Notes under the pieces: model-generated
The model's database searches: none
The model's input: the letters and a program-made list of their open reading frames with translations, nothing else
What the model was told of the DNA's origin: nothing
In this document: positions 1 through 7,999 of the stretch, piece after piece
How the letters are laid out: the number at the start of each line of letters is the position of its first letter
How positions within the stretch are numbered: position 1 is the first letter of the stretch
Source: Lachnospiraceae bacterium
Lineage (GTDB): Bacteria; Bacillota; Clostridia; Lachnospirales; Lachnospiraceae
Length of the DNA stretch: 37,514 nucleotides
NCBI GenBank assembly: GCA_014804645.1
Contig: JAAUZI010000080.1
Location: forward strand, 1-37,514
Direction of reading: 5' to 3'
Translations under genes and position numbers: made by a program

Positions 1-1
1 C

Positions 2-541
2 GCATACAATTCTGTTGGAAAATATGCAGACAAGTTCTCCTATCCGTTTTTGGCGGTTGATTATTTTGGAACGCAGGATAGCAAAGGAAAAATGAATTTA
101 CAAACAATGATGAAATCAGCCACGGAATTGTATGACTGGGTGCAAAAGCAGTATCCGCAGGCGGAAATTATAATTATGGGACATAGCTATGGCGTAGGTA
201 TGGCCGCGTATCTTGCAAGTGTGAGACAGTGCAAAACATTGGTATTGGCGGCAGGTTATAGAGATATTTCTGATTTATATAATAAAGTGATACCGATATT
301 CTGGGGACCTTTTAGAATTTTTATCTCAAACAATATTCAGACAGCTGAATATGCTAAAAACATAACTGCGTCAGTGTACATAATCGGTTCAAAAGCAGAT
401 AAAACATTAAGTGCATCATTACAGGAAAAATTGTCGGATTGCTTTGAAAATTCCGAGTTGAAAATATTTGATGATGTTACACACGAAGATTATTTCATTT
501 CAGAAGAGGTTGTCAAATATATAAACAGCGTAATTGAATAA
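2..541 (+). CDS. Alpha/beta hydrolase, 5' end outside the window
   Basis: The frame is open from base 2, so the true start lies left of the window; the TTG at 50 is only an internal codon. The visible part (179 residues) has the nucleophile elbow GHSYG, with the Ser codon at 185-187. A likely acid Asp lies in the segment GSKADKTLS and a C-terminal His in VTHEDYF, so the Ser-Asp-His triad of alpha/beta hydrolases appears complete. No signal peptide can be judged without the N-terminus. The substrate cannot be inferred; serine esterases, lipases and peptidases share this fold. The gene is followed after 27 bases by a Nudix gene. This first block is visibly AT-richer than the DNA from recJ onward, which hints at a separate origin. 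The fold is fairly sure, the function open. Confidence 0.75.
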   Translation, partial: AYNSVGKYADKFSYPFLAVDYFGTQDSKGKMNLQTMMKSATELYDWVQKQYPQAEIIIMGHSYGVGMAAYLASVRQCKTLVLAAGYRDISDLYNKVIPIFWGPFRIFISNNIQTAEYAKNITASVYIIGSKADKTLSASLQEKLSDCFENSELKIFDDVTHEDYFISEEVVKYINSVIE

Positions 542-568
542 ATTCCAACTTGGGGGAGAGTTTAGCGT

Positions 569-1105
569 ATGGAATTCGTTGATATTTATGACGATTTAGG
601 GCAAAAAAGCGGCAAAAGTGAAGAGAGAGACGAAGTACATAGAAAAGCGCTTATCCATAGAGGTGTCTGTGTGTGGATTATGAATTCTAAGCGAGAAATA
701 TTGCTGCAAACACGGAGTAGTCATGTCATGTTTCCCAATATGTTGGATATTTCTTTTTCAGGGCATATTCAGGCTGGCGAAACTTCTGTAGAAGCTGTTA
801 AGAGGGAAGGACGTGAAGAACTTGGCGTTAATATAGATGTATCTAAACTTCAATATCTGTTTTCTTGCCGAGAATATGGTGGGATTGACGGATATTTTGA
901 GAATGAGATTGACGATGTGTTTCTCTATAGAGCGGATATTCCTATAGATGAGTATTTATTCCGCGATAATGAGGTAAAGGAAGTAAGATATATTCCGCTT
1001 GATGAATTCAAAAGGATGGTGGAGTCAGGTTCGTCTGTACTTTTACCTTATGAAACACACTATCGTTTTTTGTTAATTGCATTAAATAGTCGCTTAATGC
1101 AGTAG
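569..1105 (+). CDS. Nudix hydrolase, isopentenyl-diphosphate-isomerase-like subgroup
   Basis: The 178-residue protein carries a complete Nudix box at residues 65-87: G65, E71 and the core REGREELGV (79-87), which binds Mg and hydrolyses a nucleoside diphosphate linked to another group. The N-terminal lead-in (residues 1-30, with DEVHRKALIHRGV) and the downstream DEYLFRDNEVKEVRYI resemble the YfcD/IPP-isomerase-like branch of the superfamily. Members of that branch usually have unknown house-cleaning substrates. The ATG at 569 follows a GGGGGAGAG ribosome site. The gene lies 27 bases after the hydrolase and just before a small membrane protein, so the three probably share a transcript. The family is sure; the substrate is not. 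Confidence 0.85.
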   Translation: MEFVDIYDDLGQKSGKSEERDEVHRKALIHRGVCVWIMNSKREILLQTRSSHVMFPNMLDISFSGHIQAGETSVEAVKREGREELGVNIDVSKLQYLFSCREYGGIDGYFENEIDDVFLYRADIPIDEYLFRDNEVKEVRYIPLDEFKRMVESGSSVLLPYETHYRFLLIALNSRLMQ

Positions 1106-1133
1106 ATTTTCGCATAGAACTTTGGGGGTCATA

Positions 1134-1553
1134 TTGAAAACAAAGCAAAAAATATCTCTGTTAATTATAGTGATAGTAATTGCGGCAACAGCAATTTCAT
1201 TGGTATGGTATTTCTCCCCAAGAACCTTTTGGGGAGGAGTTGAACCGTCCGATATAAAATCCATAGTTGTTTTTGACGGCAATACGGGTAAGGGATTTTA
1301 TATCAGCGATGCAGATGAAATCCGTTACATTGTAGAAAACATACAGGGTAACAAAATGGAAAGAGACGGTGTTTCCATGGGTTATACCGGGTGGAGTTTT
1401 CATATGATTTTCTGTGACGAAACGGGAAAATCAATGGAAAGTTTCGTAATAAACAGTGTCGATGCGATTCGCAAAGACCCATTTTTCTATCGCTGTGATG
1501 GCGATTTATGCTTTGATTATCTAAAAGAGCTTGAAGCCAAATACTCACATTAA
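1134..1553 (+). CDS. Small membrane-anchored protein of unknown function
   Basis: I do not recognise a family. I chose the TTG at 1134 because a GGGGG ribosome site (1124-1128) sits just upstream; the reading frame itself extends further up. The 139-residue product starts with a basic stretch, then one hydrophobic segment (about residues 7-25), then a soluble domain of about 110 residues with two cysteines near the C-terminus (RCDGDLCF). This predicts a single-pass protein with an extracytoplasmic domain; the cysteines could form a disulfide, which is inference. It sits at the end of the AT-rich block, and an 79-base gap separates it from recJ. Confidence 0.55.
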   Translation: MKTKQKISLLIIVIVIAATAISLVWYFSPRTFWGGVEPSDIKSIVVFDGNTGKGFYISDADEIRYIVENIQGNKMERDGVSMGYTGWSFHMIFCDETGKSMESFVINSVDAIRKDPFFYRCDGDLCFDYLKELEAKYSH

Positions 1554-1632
1554 AAAAATCTGGTTTGTAACAGGAAATGAATGGAGCAATAAAAATATTT
1601 ATGCAATTTTAGACAACTTGAGGAAGATCAAC

Positions 1633-3405
1633 ATGGAAAAATGGATGGTAGCCGCTAAAAAGGCGGACTTCGACGGATGGGCCAGGCAGTTCGGCATCAG
1701 CCCGGTGCTGGCTAGGATCATCCGCAACCGGGATATCACGGAGCCGCAGGATGTGGAGAAATTCCTGCGGGGAACCCTTTCAGACTGTTACAGTCCCTGG
1801 CTGTTGAAGGGCATGGAGCAGGCTGTGGCTGTGATAGAGGAAGAACTGGAAAAAGGAACGAAAATCCGTGTGATCGGAGACTATGATGTGGACGGTATAT
1901 GCTCCGCCTATATCCTGACCCGGGCGCTGCGGGAGATGGGCGCCCGGGTGGATACGGCCATTCCTCACAGGATACGGGACGGCTATGGGCTGAACGACGC
2001 TCTGATCGAGGAGGCCTACAGGGATGGAGTGGGGCTGATTGTCACCTGTGACAACGGCATTGCGGCGCAGTCCCAGATTGCGAAAGCTCAGGAGCTGGAT
2101 ATTCGTGTGGTGGTGACGGACCACCATGAGGTGCCGTTTACGGAAGAGAACGGACAGAGAATGCAACAGTTGCCTCCGGCCCAGGCAGTGATCGATCCCC
2201 GGCAGGAGGGGTGCAGTTATCCCTGGCCGGGAATCTGTGGGGCGGTGGTGGCCTACAAGCTGGTACAGGCTCTGGGGGAGCATAGAGACTATCCCGGGTT
2301 GGCCGAACTCATGGAGGCGCTGCTGCCTTTTGCCGCCATGGCCACAGTGTGCGACGTGATGGAGCTAAAGGACGAGAACCGCATCCTGGTGCGGGAGGGG
2401 CTGAAACGATTTGCTACCTGCAGTAATCTGGGGCTGCAGGCGCTGATGGAGGTGAGCGGGTTGGACCCGGCCGGGGTGTCCGCCTATCATCTGGGTTTTG
2501 TGCTTGGCCCCTGTCTCAACGCCACCGGACGGCTGGACACGGCAAAGCGGGCGCTTGAATTGCTGGAGAGTCAGGATAAGGTACAGGCTATGAATGCGGC
2601 TAGAGAGCTTAAAGAGTTGAACGACAGCCGCAAAAACATGACCCTCAAAGGGGTGGAGGAGGCTGTCAGCCTGATAGAGGCTCAGGGGGAGCCGGACCCG
2701 GTTATGGTGGTCTATCTTCCCCAGGTACACGAGAGTCTGGCAGGTATAATCGCCGGGCGCCTCAAGGAGAAATATCACCGTCCGGTCTTTGTGCTGACCA
2801 GAGGTGAGGAGGGCGTCAAAGGCTCAGGGCGTTCCATTGAAACTTACCACATGTATGAGGCCATGACCCGTGTGCGGCAGTATTTTACCAAGTTTGGTGG
2901 ACATAAAATGGCGGCGGGGCTGTCCATGCGGGAGGAGGACATAGAGCCGCTGAGACAGGCGTTGAACGCCGACTGTGGTCTGAAACAGGAGGATTTTGTC
3001 CTGCGGGTACATATCGACGTGCCCATGCCGACCCGCTATGCGGACATGAAATTGGCGCGGGAGCTGGAGGGCCTGGAGCCCTGCGGCACGGGGAATCCCC
3101 AGCCGCTGTTTGCGCAGAAAGGGGTGCTGCTGCTTAAGGGGCGGCGTATCGGCGCCAAACAGAATTTTGCCAGACTCACCGCGCGGGCGGAGGGAGTGTG
3201 GCAGGAGCTTATGTATTTTGGGGATCTGGAGGAGTTCTGTCGTCAGTTGGAGGAGAGACATGGACAGGGCAGTGCGGAAAGGCTTTTTGACGCAGGCGCG
3301 GGGGATCGTGGGTATGAGATGAATATTACCTACCAACTGGGTATAAACCGGTATCGAGGACGGGAAGAACTGCAGTTTGTGATTCGGAATTTCTATTTTG
3401 TTTAG
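1633..3405 (+). CDS. recJ: Single-stranded-DNA-specific exonuclease RecJ
   Basis: RecJ degrades single-stranded DNA 5' to 3' in recombination and base-excision or mismatch repair. The 590-residue product has the DHH-family metal motifs: DYDVDG (83-88), the VTCDNG segment (138-142) and DHH (163-165). A DHHA1-like region with GGHKMAAG follows, and a C-terminal OB-like domain ends the protein. The ATG at 1633 is preferred over an upstream in-frame start at 1531, because GAGGAAG lies at the right distance and the upstream start would overlap the previous gene. From here on the base composition becomes richer in G+C. The length is typical of Firmicutes RecJ proteins. Confidence 0.93.
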   Translation: MEKWMVAAKKADFDGWARQFGISPVLARIIRNRDITEPQDVEKFLRGTLSDCYSPWLLKGMEQAVAVIEEELEKGTKIRVIGDYDVDGICSAYILTRALREMGARVDTAIPHRIRDGYGLNDALIEEAYRDGVGLIVTCDNGIAAQSQIAKAQELDIRVVVTDHHEVPFTEENGQRMQQLPPAQAVIDPRQEGCSYPWPGICGAVVAYKLVQALGEHRDYPGLAELMEALLPFAAMATVCDVMELKDENRILVREGLKRFATCSNLGLQALMEVSGLDPAGVSAYHLGFVLGPCLNATGRLDTAKRALELLESQDKVQAMNAARELKELNDSRKNMTLKGVEEAVSLIEAQGEPDPVMVVYLPQVHESLAGIIAGRLKEKYHRPVFVLTRGEEGVKGSGRSIETYHMYEAMTRVRQYFTKFGGHKMAAGLSMREEDIEPLRQALNADCGLKQEDFVLRVHIDVPMPTRYADMKLARELEGLEPCGTGNPQPLFAQKGVLLLKGRRIGAKQNFARLTARAEGVWQELMYFGDLEEFCRQLEERHGQGSAERLFDAGAGDRGYEMNITYQLGINRYRGREELQFVIRNFYFV

Positions 3406-3441
3406 GGTCATTTTATTTTTTTCTAATGATTTGTACACACT

Positions 3442-3470
3442 TTGGACACATTTCGTAAGTATAGTATATA
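3442..3470 (+). promoter_or_regulatory. Candidate SigA promoter in the recJ-murE gap
   Basis: TTGGAC (3442-3447) and TATATA (3465-3470) are separated by exactly 17 bases. Transcription would begin near 3475 and meet a strong terminator about 70 bases later, before murE. The site would therefore make a short RNA rather than murE mRNA. The AT-rich context makes chance matches possible. Confidence 0.4.
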
Positions 3471-3473
3471 TCA

Positions 3474-3547
3474 GATAGTTGATGAACTCACTATCTCCCC
3501 CCCTCATAAGAAATAGCGAAAACTCCGGTAACGATACCGGAGTTTTT
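3474..3547 (+). ncRNA. Candidate short C-rich RNA between recJ and murE
   Basis: This stretch lies between a plausible promoter and an intrinsic terminator and has no reading frame worth calling. It shows a 5' stem GATAGT/ACTATC, then an apparently single-stranded run with seven consecutive C (3497-3503) inside TCTCCCCCCCTC, then the terminator hairpin. C-rich unpaired stretches are typical of Firmicutes trans-acting sRNAs that pair with Shine-Dalgarno sequences. No known RNA family was recognised. It may equally be just the recJ 3' region. Confidence 0.3.
3519..3547 (+). terminator. Intrinsic terminator after recJ
   Basis: A perfect stem ACTCCGGTA (3522-3530) / TACCGGAGT (3535-3543) with a 4-base loop is followed by a T-run. 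Flanking A and T residues extend the stem, so it can work on both strands. Confidence 0.85.
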
Positions 3548-3570
3548 GCATGTGGAAACACAAAAAATCA

Positions 3571-3599
3571 TTTACATATGAGTGACAGTCATTTATAGT
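3571..3599 (+). promoter_or_regulatory. Probable SigA promoter of murE
   Basis: TTTACA (3571-3576) and TATAGT (3594-3599) are 17 bases apart, just after the terminator and about 45 bases before the murE start. This would give murE its own vegetative promoter. Confidence 0.65.
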
Positions 3600-3642
3600 A
3601 ATAGGTAGAAGGACTCCCGGCGGGGAGAGAAGGAGATGTGTC

Positions 3643-5118
3643 ATGAAACTGACAGATTTATTGTGTAAGCTGGATTACGAATGCATACAGGGCAGAGTGG
3701 ACCTGGAGATCGGCCGGGTGGTTTACGATTCCCGGAAAATAGAGGAGGGCTGCCTGTTTATCTGTATCGAGGGCGCCAATTTTGACGGCCATGATTTTGC
3801 GGCCCAGGCGGTGGAAAATGGCGCGGCGGCGCTGGTGGTGTCCAAGGAGATGCCGGAGATTGCAGGGAAGGACGTGACGGTGATCCGCGTGGAGAATACC
3901 CGCTACGCCATGGCGTTTATCTCTGCGGCGTATTTCGGCTATCCGGCGGAGAAACTGCGGGTGATCGGCGTCACAGGCACAAAGGGAAAGACCACCACCA
4001 CCTATATGGTTAAGTCCATTTTGGAGAATGCGGGCTACAAGGTGGGACTGGTGGGAACCATTGAAGTGATTATCGGCAAAGAGCGTATACATGCCGGAAA
4101 CACTACGCCGGAGTCCTATGCGCTGCAGGAATATTTTGCCCGGATGGTGGAGGCGGGCATGGACGCAGTGGTCATGGAGGTGTCCTCCCAGGGACTGATG
4201 CTCCACCGCACCCAGGGCTTTGTGTTTGACCTGGGCATTTTCACCAATTTGGAACCGGACCATATCGGGCCCAACGAACATGCCAGTTTTGAGGAGTATA
4301 TGCACTGCAAGGGGCTTTTATTTAAGCAGTGCCGGGTGGGAATTGTCAATGGAGACGACGCCCATGTGGACGCGGTGCTGGAAGGGCACACCTGTCAGGT
4401 GGAACGGTATGGAATCGGACAGCACAACGATCTGCGGGCGGAGAACGTGCGGCTGGTCAGAAAACCGGGAGAACTGGGCGTGGCCTTTCGCGTGGAGGGG
4501 CTGATGGACTTTGACGTGGAGGTGCCCACGCCGGGACGTTTCAGCGTCTACAATGCGCTGACGGCCATTGCCATCTGCAGACATTTCAATGTGCGGGAGG
4601 ACGATATCAAGAGGGCGCTGCTGGCAGTGCGTGTCAAGGGCCGCATAGAGATGGTGAAGGTGCCCGGACATTTTACCTTGTTGATTGACTATGCCCACAA
4701 CGCCATGGCGCTGGAGAGTCTGTTGACCACTCTGCGGGAATATGAGCCCCACAGGCTGGTGTGTCTGTTCGGCTGCGGCGGCAACCGCTCCAAACAGCGC
4801 CGCTATGAGATGGGGGAGATCAGCGGCAGGCTGGCGGACCTGACCATTATTACCTCCGACAATCCACGGTTTGAGGAGCCGCAGGACATCATCAACGATA
4901 TCAAGACCGGTATGGCAAAAACAGACGGCGCGTATGTGGAGATCTGTGACCGCAAGGAGGCCATACGCTATGCCATAGCTCACGGCCAGGAGGGCGATAT
5001 TGTGGTGCTGGCAGGCAAGGGACACGAGGATTACCAGGAGATTAAAGGAGTAAAATATCCCATGGACGAGAGAGTTCTGATTCGAGAGATCCTGGATGAG
5101 GCGCAGCAGAACTCATAA
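3643..5118 (+). CDS. murE: UDP-MurNAc-L-Ala-D-Glu:meso-diaminopimelate ligase MurE
   Basis: MurE adds the third residue of the peptidoglycan stem peptide in the cytoplasm at the cost of ATP. The 491-residue protein shows the Mur-ligase P-loop GTKGKTTTT (112-120), central-domain Mur motifs (NLEPDHIG, DYAHNAMALES) and the C-terminal DNPR (406-409). DNPR is the signature of enzymes that choose meso-diaminopimelate rather than lysine. An AGGAG site precedes the ATG. In Bacillus murE belongs to the dcw cluster; here it sits between recJ and priA with its own promoter. Its stop codon TAA is part of a degenerate copy of the repeat unit described at 5104. Confidence 0.95.
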   Translation: MKLTDLLCKLDYECIQGRVDLEIGRVVYDSRKIEEGCLFICIEGANFDGHDFAAQAVENGAAALVVSKEMPEIAGKDVTVIRVENTRYAMAFISAAYFGYPAEKLRVIGVTGTKGKTTTTYMVKSILENAGYKVGLVGTIEVIIGKERIHAGNTTPESYALQEYFARMVEAGMDAVVMEVSSQGLMLHRTQGFVFDLGIFTNLEPDHIGPNEHASFEEYMHCKGLLFKQCRVGIVNGDDAHVDAVLEGHTCQVERYGIGQHNDLRAENVRLVRKPGELGVAFRVEGLMDFDVEVPTPGRFSVYNALTAIAICRHFNVREDDIKRALLAVRVKGRIEMVKVPGHFTLLIDYAHNAMALESLLTTLREYEPHRLVCLFGCGGNRSKQRRYEMGEISGRLADLTIITSDNPRFEEPQDIINDIKTGMAKTDGAYVEICDRKEAIRYAIAHGQEGDIVVLAGKGHEDYQEIKGVKYPMDERVLIREILDEAQQNS

Positions 5119-5172
5119 CAGCGGAACTCTTAATAGCAAGGCCTGTATGGGCCGCAGCGGAACTCTTAATAG
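5104..5172 (+). repeat. Repeat element A upstream of priA
   Basis: CAGCGGAACTCTTAATAG occurs twice, identically, at 5119-5136 and 5155-5172. The 18-base spacer between them can fold as GGCC-TGTAT-GGGCC. A third copy at 5104-5121 matches 15 of 18 bases, and its TAA is the murE stop codon. The last copy runs straight into the priA ribosome site AGGAG. The core GGAACTYTAA (here with one extra T) recurs in elements B (25494) and C (32561). The large hairpin of B and C is missing here, so A may be a minimal or collapsed version. Confidence 0.8.
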
Positions 5173-5182
5173 GAGAATCAAA

Positions 5183-7429
5183 TTGACGAGATACGCAGAT
5201 GTTATTATAGATATTTCTCATGAAAAGGTAGACCGCCCCTTCCAGTATCGGGTGCCGGAGCATATGCAGGAGACGCTGGAGGTGGGAACCTGCGTGATGG
5301 TGCCCTTTGGCAGGGGCAATACACTGCGCAGGGGATACGTCACGGATATTACGGATAAATGCGCCTTTGACCCTCAGAAAATCAAGGAGCTGCACAGCAC
5401 CGTGAGCGACGGTGTGGGCGTGGAGGACCGTCAGATTCGCCTGGCCAGGTGGATACGCAGGTCTTACGGGGGAACCATGATACAGGCCCTCAAGACAGTG
5501 CTGCCCGCCAGGCGCACCGTGAAAAAGGCGGAGCACAAAAAAGTGCAGCTGGCCGTCACCCGGGAGGAGGGGATTTCCCTGCTGGGGGAGTGCCAGCGAA
5601 AAAAGCAGAACGCCAGGGCAAGGCTATTGGAGGAACTGCTGCAGGAAGGGGAGCTCCCCTACGAGCTGGTGACAGGCAAGCTGATGGTGTCACCCTCGGT
5701 TATCAGAGGGCTGGAAGGGATGGGCGCCGTCCATGTGGAGGTGCTGCAGACCTTCCGCAATCCGGTGAAACAGCAGGCGGGGAGCGAGGCCGACAAGGCG
5801 CTGAGCGGCGAACAGCAGGAGGCCGTGAATCGGGTCATAGCCGACTATGACGGCGGAGAGCCGGGCACTTACTTGCTGCAGGGCATTACCGGAAGCGGCA
5901 AGACGGAGGTTTATATCCGCCTCGCCCAGGAGATGGTGAGCCGGGGCAGACAGGTGATCGTGCTGATCCCGGAGATTGCGCTGACCTATCAGACGCTGAT
6001 GCGGTTTTACCGGAGATTCGGGGACCGGGTCAGCGTTCTGAATTCCACGCTGTCGGCGGGAGAGAGATATGACCAGTGCGAGAGGGCGAAATGTGGCGAG
6101 ATCGATGTGATTATCGGGCCAAGGTCCGCTCTGTTTGTGCCTTTTCCCCGGTTGGGGCTGATTTTGATGGATGAGGAGCATGAGGCAAGCTATAAGAGTG
6201 AGAGCACACCCAAATACCATGCCAGAGAGACCGCCGTCTATCTGGCCTCTCTGCATGGTGCCAGCGTGGTGCTTGGCTCCGCAACTCCGTCCATGGAGGC
6301 GGCCTACCGGGCGGAAAAGGGAATTTACCGACAGCTGTCATTGACAAAAAGGCTCACCGGCGGCACTCTGCCACAGGTATATACGGTGGATCTTCGGGAA
6401 GAATTAAAACAGGGCAATCGATCTATTTTCAGCAGAAAGCTGCAGCAGCTTTTGGCGGACCGGCTGGAGAGGAGGCAGCAGAGCATGCTGTTTATCAATC
6501 GCAGAGGGTTCGCCGGATTTGTCTCCTGCAGAGCCTGCGGGCATGTGATGAAATGTCCGCACTGCGACGTGTCCCTGTCGGAGCACAGGGATGGCAGGCT
6601 GGTGTGCCACTATTGCGGCTATGAGACGCCGAGTGTGCGCAGCTGCCCGTCCTGCGGTTCCAAATATATTTCAGGGTTTCGCGCCGGTACTCAGCAGATC
6701 GAAGATCGGCTCAGAGACATGTTCCCGGCCATGAGGATACTGCGGATGGATGCGGACACCACCCGGACCAAGGATAGTCATGAGCAGATTCTTGCAGCCT
6801 TTGCCGCAGGGGAGGCGGATGTGCTGGTGGGCACACAGATGATTGTCAAGGGACATGATTTTCCCAATGTCACTCTGGTGGGGGTGCTGGCGGCGGATCT
6901 GTCACTGTCGGCAGGGGACTACCGTGCCGGAGAGAGGACCTTTCAGCTGCTGACCCAGGCGGCGGGCAGGGCCGGGCGGGGCAGGATGCCGGGGGAAGTG
7001 GTGATCCAGACCTACCAGCCGGAGCACTATGCCGTGACTTACGCGGCGGCCCAGGACTACAGGGGATTTTATCAGGAGGAGATATTGTACCGGGAGATGA
7101 TGGGGTATCCTCCGGCGGCCCATATGTTGGCTGTTCAGATATACGCGGCATCGGAGGAACAGGGCGGCGCACTGGCCTGCAATCTGGCCCGCCGGGCAGA
7201 GGAGTATGTGGACATGAGTCAGCCGCTGGAGAGACGAATGATGATCGTGGGACCGGCTCCTGCCGGCATTGGCAAGGTCAATGACATTTACCGCTTTGTG
7301 TTCTATGTCAAGGATCGCAGCTACGACCGGTTGATTGAGGTGAAAGACGGCCTGGAGGCATGGATGGGAGCGCAGCAGCTGCGGCAGGTCAACCTGCAGT
7401 TCGATTTTGACCCCATGAATACATTGTAA
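5183..7429 (+). CDS. priA: Primosomal replication restart helicase PriA
   Basis: PriA recognises stalled forks and reloads the replicative helicase. The chosen start is TTG at 5183, six bases after AGGAG and followed by the conserved opening TRYADVIIDIS. An in-frame ATG at 5096 would translate the intergenic repeats into SGTLN-type peptides and overlap murE, so it is rejected. The 748-residue protein contains the N-terminal DNA-binding part, Walker A GITGSGKT (234-241), DEEH (330-333), and a cysteine cluster at about residues 449-495 (CRACGHVMKCPHC, then CHYCG and CPSCG) that binds two zincs. Helicase motifs V-VI (GTQMIVKGHDF, QAAGRAGR) follow. Confidence 0.95.
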   Translation: MTRYADVIIDISHEKVDRPFQYRVPEHMQETLEVGTCVMVPFGRGNTLRRGYVTDITDKCAFDPQKIKELHSTVSDGVGVEDRQIRLARWIRRSYGGTMIQALKTVLPARRTVKKAEHKKVQLAVTREEGISLLGECQRKKQNARARLLEELLQEGELPYELVTGKLMVSPSVIRGLEGMGAVHVEVLQTFRNPVKQQAGSEADKALSGEQQEAVNRVIADYDGGEPGTYLLQGITGSGKTEVYIRLAQEMVSRGRQVIVLIPEIALTYQTLMRFYRRFGDRVSVLNSTLSAGERYDQCERAKCGEIDVIIGPRSALFVPFPRLGLILMDEEHEASYKSESTPKYHARETAVYLASLHGASVVLGSATPSMEAAYRAEKGIYRQLSLTKRLTGGTLPQVYTVDLREELKQGNRSIFSRKLQQLLADRLERRQQSMLFINRRGFAGFVSCRACGHVMKCPHCDVSLSEHRDGRLVCHYCGYETPSVRSCPSCGSKYISGFRAGTQQIEDRLRDMFPAMRILRMDADTTRTKDSHEQILAAFAAGEADVLVGTQMIVKGHDFPNVTLVGVLAADLSLSAGDYRAGERTFQLLTQAAGRAGRGRMPGEVVIQTYQPEHYAVTYAAAQDYRGFYQEEILYREMMGYPPAAHMLAVQIYAASEEQGGALACNLARRAEEYVDMSQPLERRMMIVGPAPAGIGKVNDIYRFVFYVKDRSYDRLIEVKDGLEAWMGAQQLRQVNLQFDFDPMNTL

Positions 7430-7433
7430 GCAC

Positions 7434-7462
7434 TTGAAAAACTTTCCATTATTTGAGATAAT
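7434..7462 (+). promoter_or_regulatory. Probable SigA promoter of the def operon
   Basis: TTGAAA (7434-7439) and GATAAT (7457-7462) are 17 bases apart, in the 80-base gap between priA and def. An overlapping TATAAT at 7462-7467 has a poorer 22-base spacing. The tight spacing of the genes up to rsgA suggests this promoter can serve def and the genes after it. Confidence 0.6.
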
Positions 7463-7509
7463 ATAATAATTGCGATACTGCGGCAGCTGGCGTTTGAAAG
7501 GAGAAAAAT

Positions 7510-7992
7510 ATGGCTATTCGTAATATACGGGAGATAGGGGAAGAGATTTTGACCAAGAAGTGCAAGGAAGTGACAGAGATGACGGACCGGACCAGATATC
7601 TGATCGAGGATATGCTGGACACCATGTACGAGGCCAACGGCGTGGGGCTGGCGGCCCCTCAGGTGGGTGTGTTGAAACGGATCGTCGTGATCGATGTGAC
7701 GGGAGAGGAACCCTATATTCTGATTAATCCCCGGATCGTGGAGACCGGCGGGGAGCAGACCGGCTCCGAGGGATGCCTGAGTGTGCCGGGAAAGGCGGGG
7801 ATCGTCACCCGGCCCAATTATGTGAAGGTGGCGGCCCAGGATGTGGATATGAAACCCTTTGAGCTGGAGGGTACGGAGCTGCTTGCCCGGGCGATCTGCC
7901 ATGAGCTGGATCACCTGGACGGCCACCTGTATGTGGAAAAGGTGGAGGGAGAGCTGACGGATGTGATGGCGATCCAGCCAGAGGAGGAGTGA
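7510..7992 (+). CDS. def: Peptide deformylase
   Basis: The enzyme removes the formyl group from the N-terminal methionine of new proteins. All three family motifs are present in the 160-residue protein: GVGLAAP (44-50), EGCLS with metal ligand Cys89, and HELDH (131-135) with two His ligands and the catalytic Glu. AAAGGAG precedes the ATG. It is 7 bases upstream of fmt, the enzyme that adds the formyl group, a classic pairing. Confidence 0.96.
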   Translation: MAIRNIREIGEEILTKKCKEVTEMTDRTRYLIEDMLDTMYEANGVGLAAPQVGVLKRIVVIDVTGEEPYILINPRIVETGGEQTGSEGCLSVPGKAGIVTRPNYVKVAAQDVDMKPFELEGTELLARAICHELDHLDGHLYVEKVEGELTDVMAIQPEEE

Positions 7993-7999
7993 GAACCGT

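Noticed and set aside
5119..5172. Two identical 18-base repeats with an 18-base spacer, as in a mini CRISPR
   Set aside because: Only two full units, repeat and spacer too short for CRISPR, no cas genes, and related units occur at two other gene junctions.
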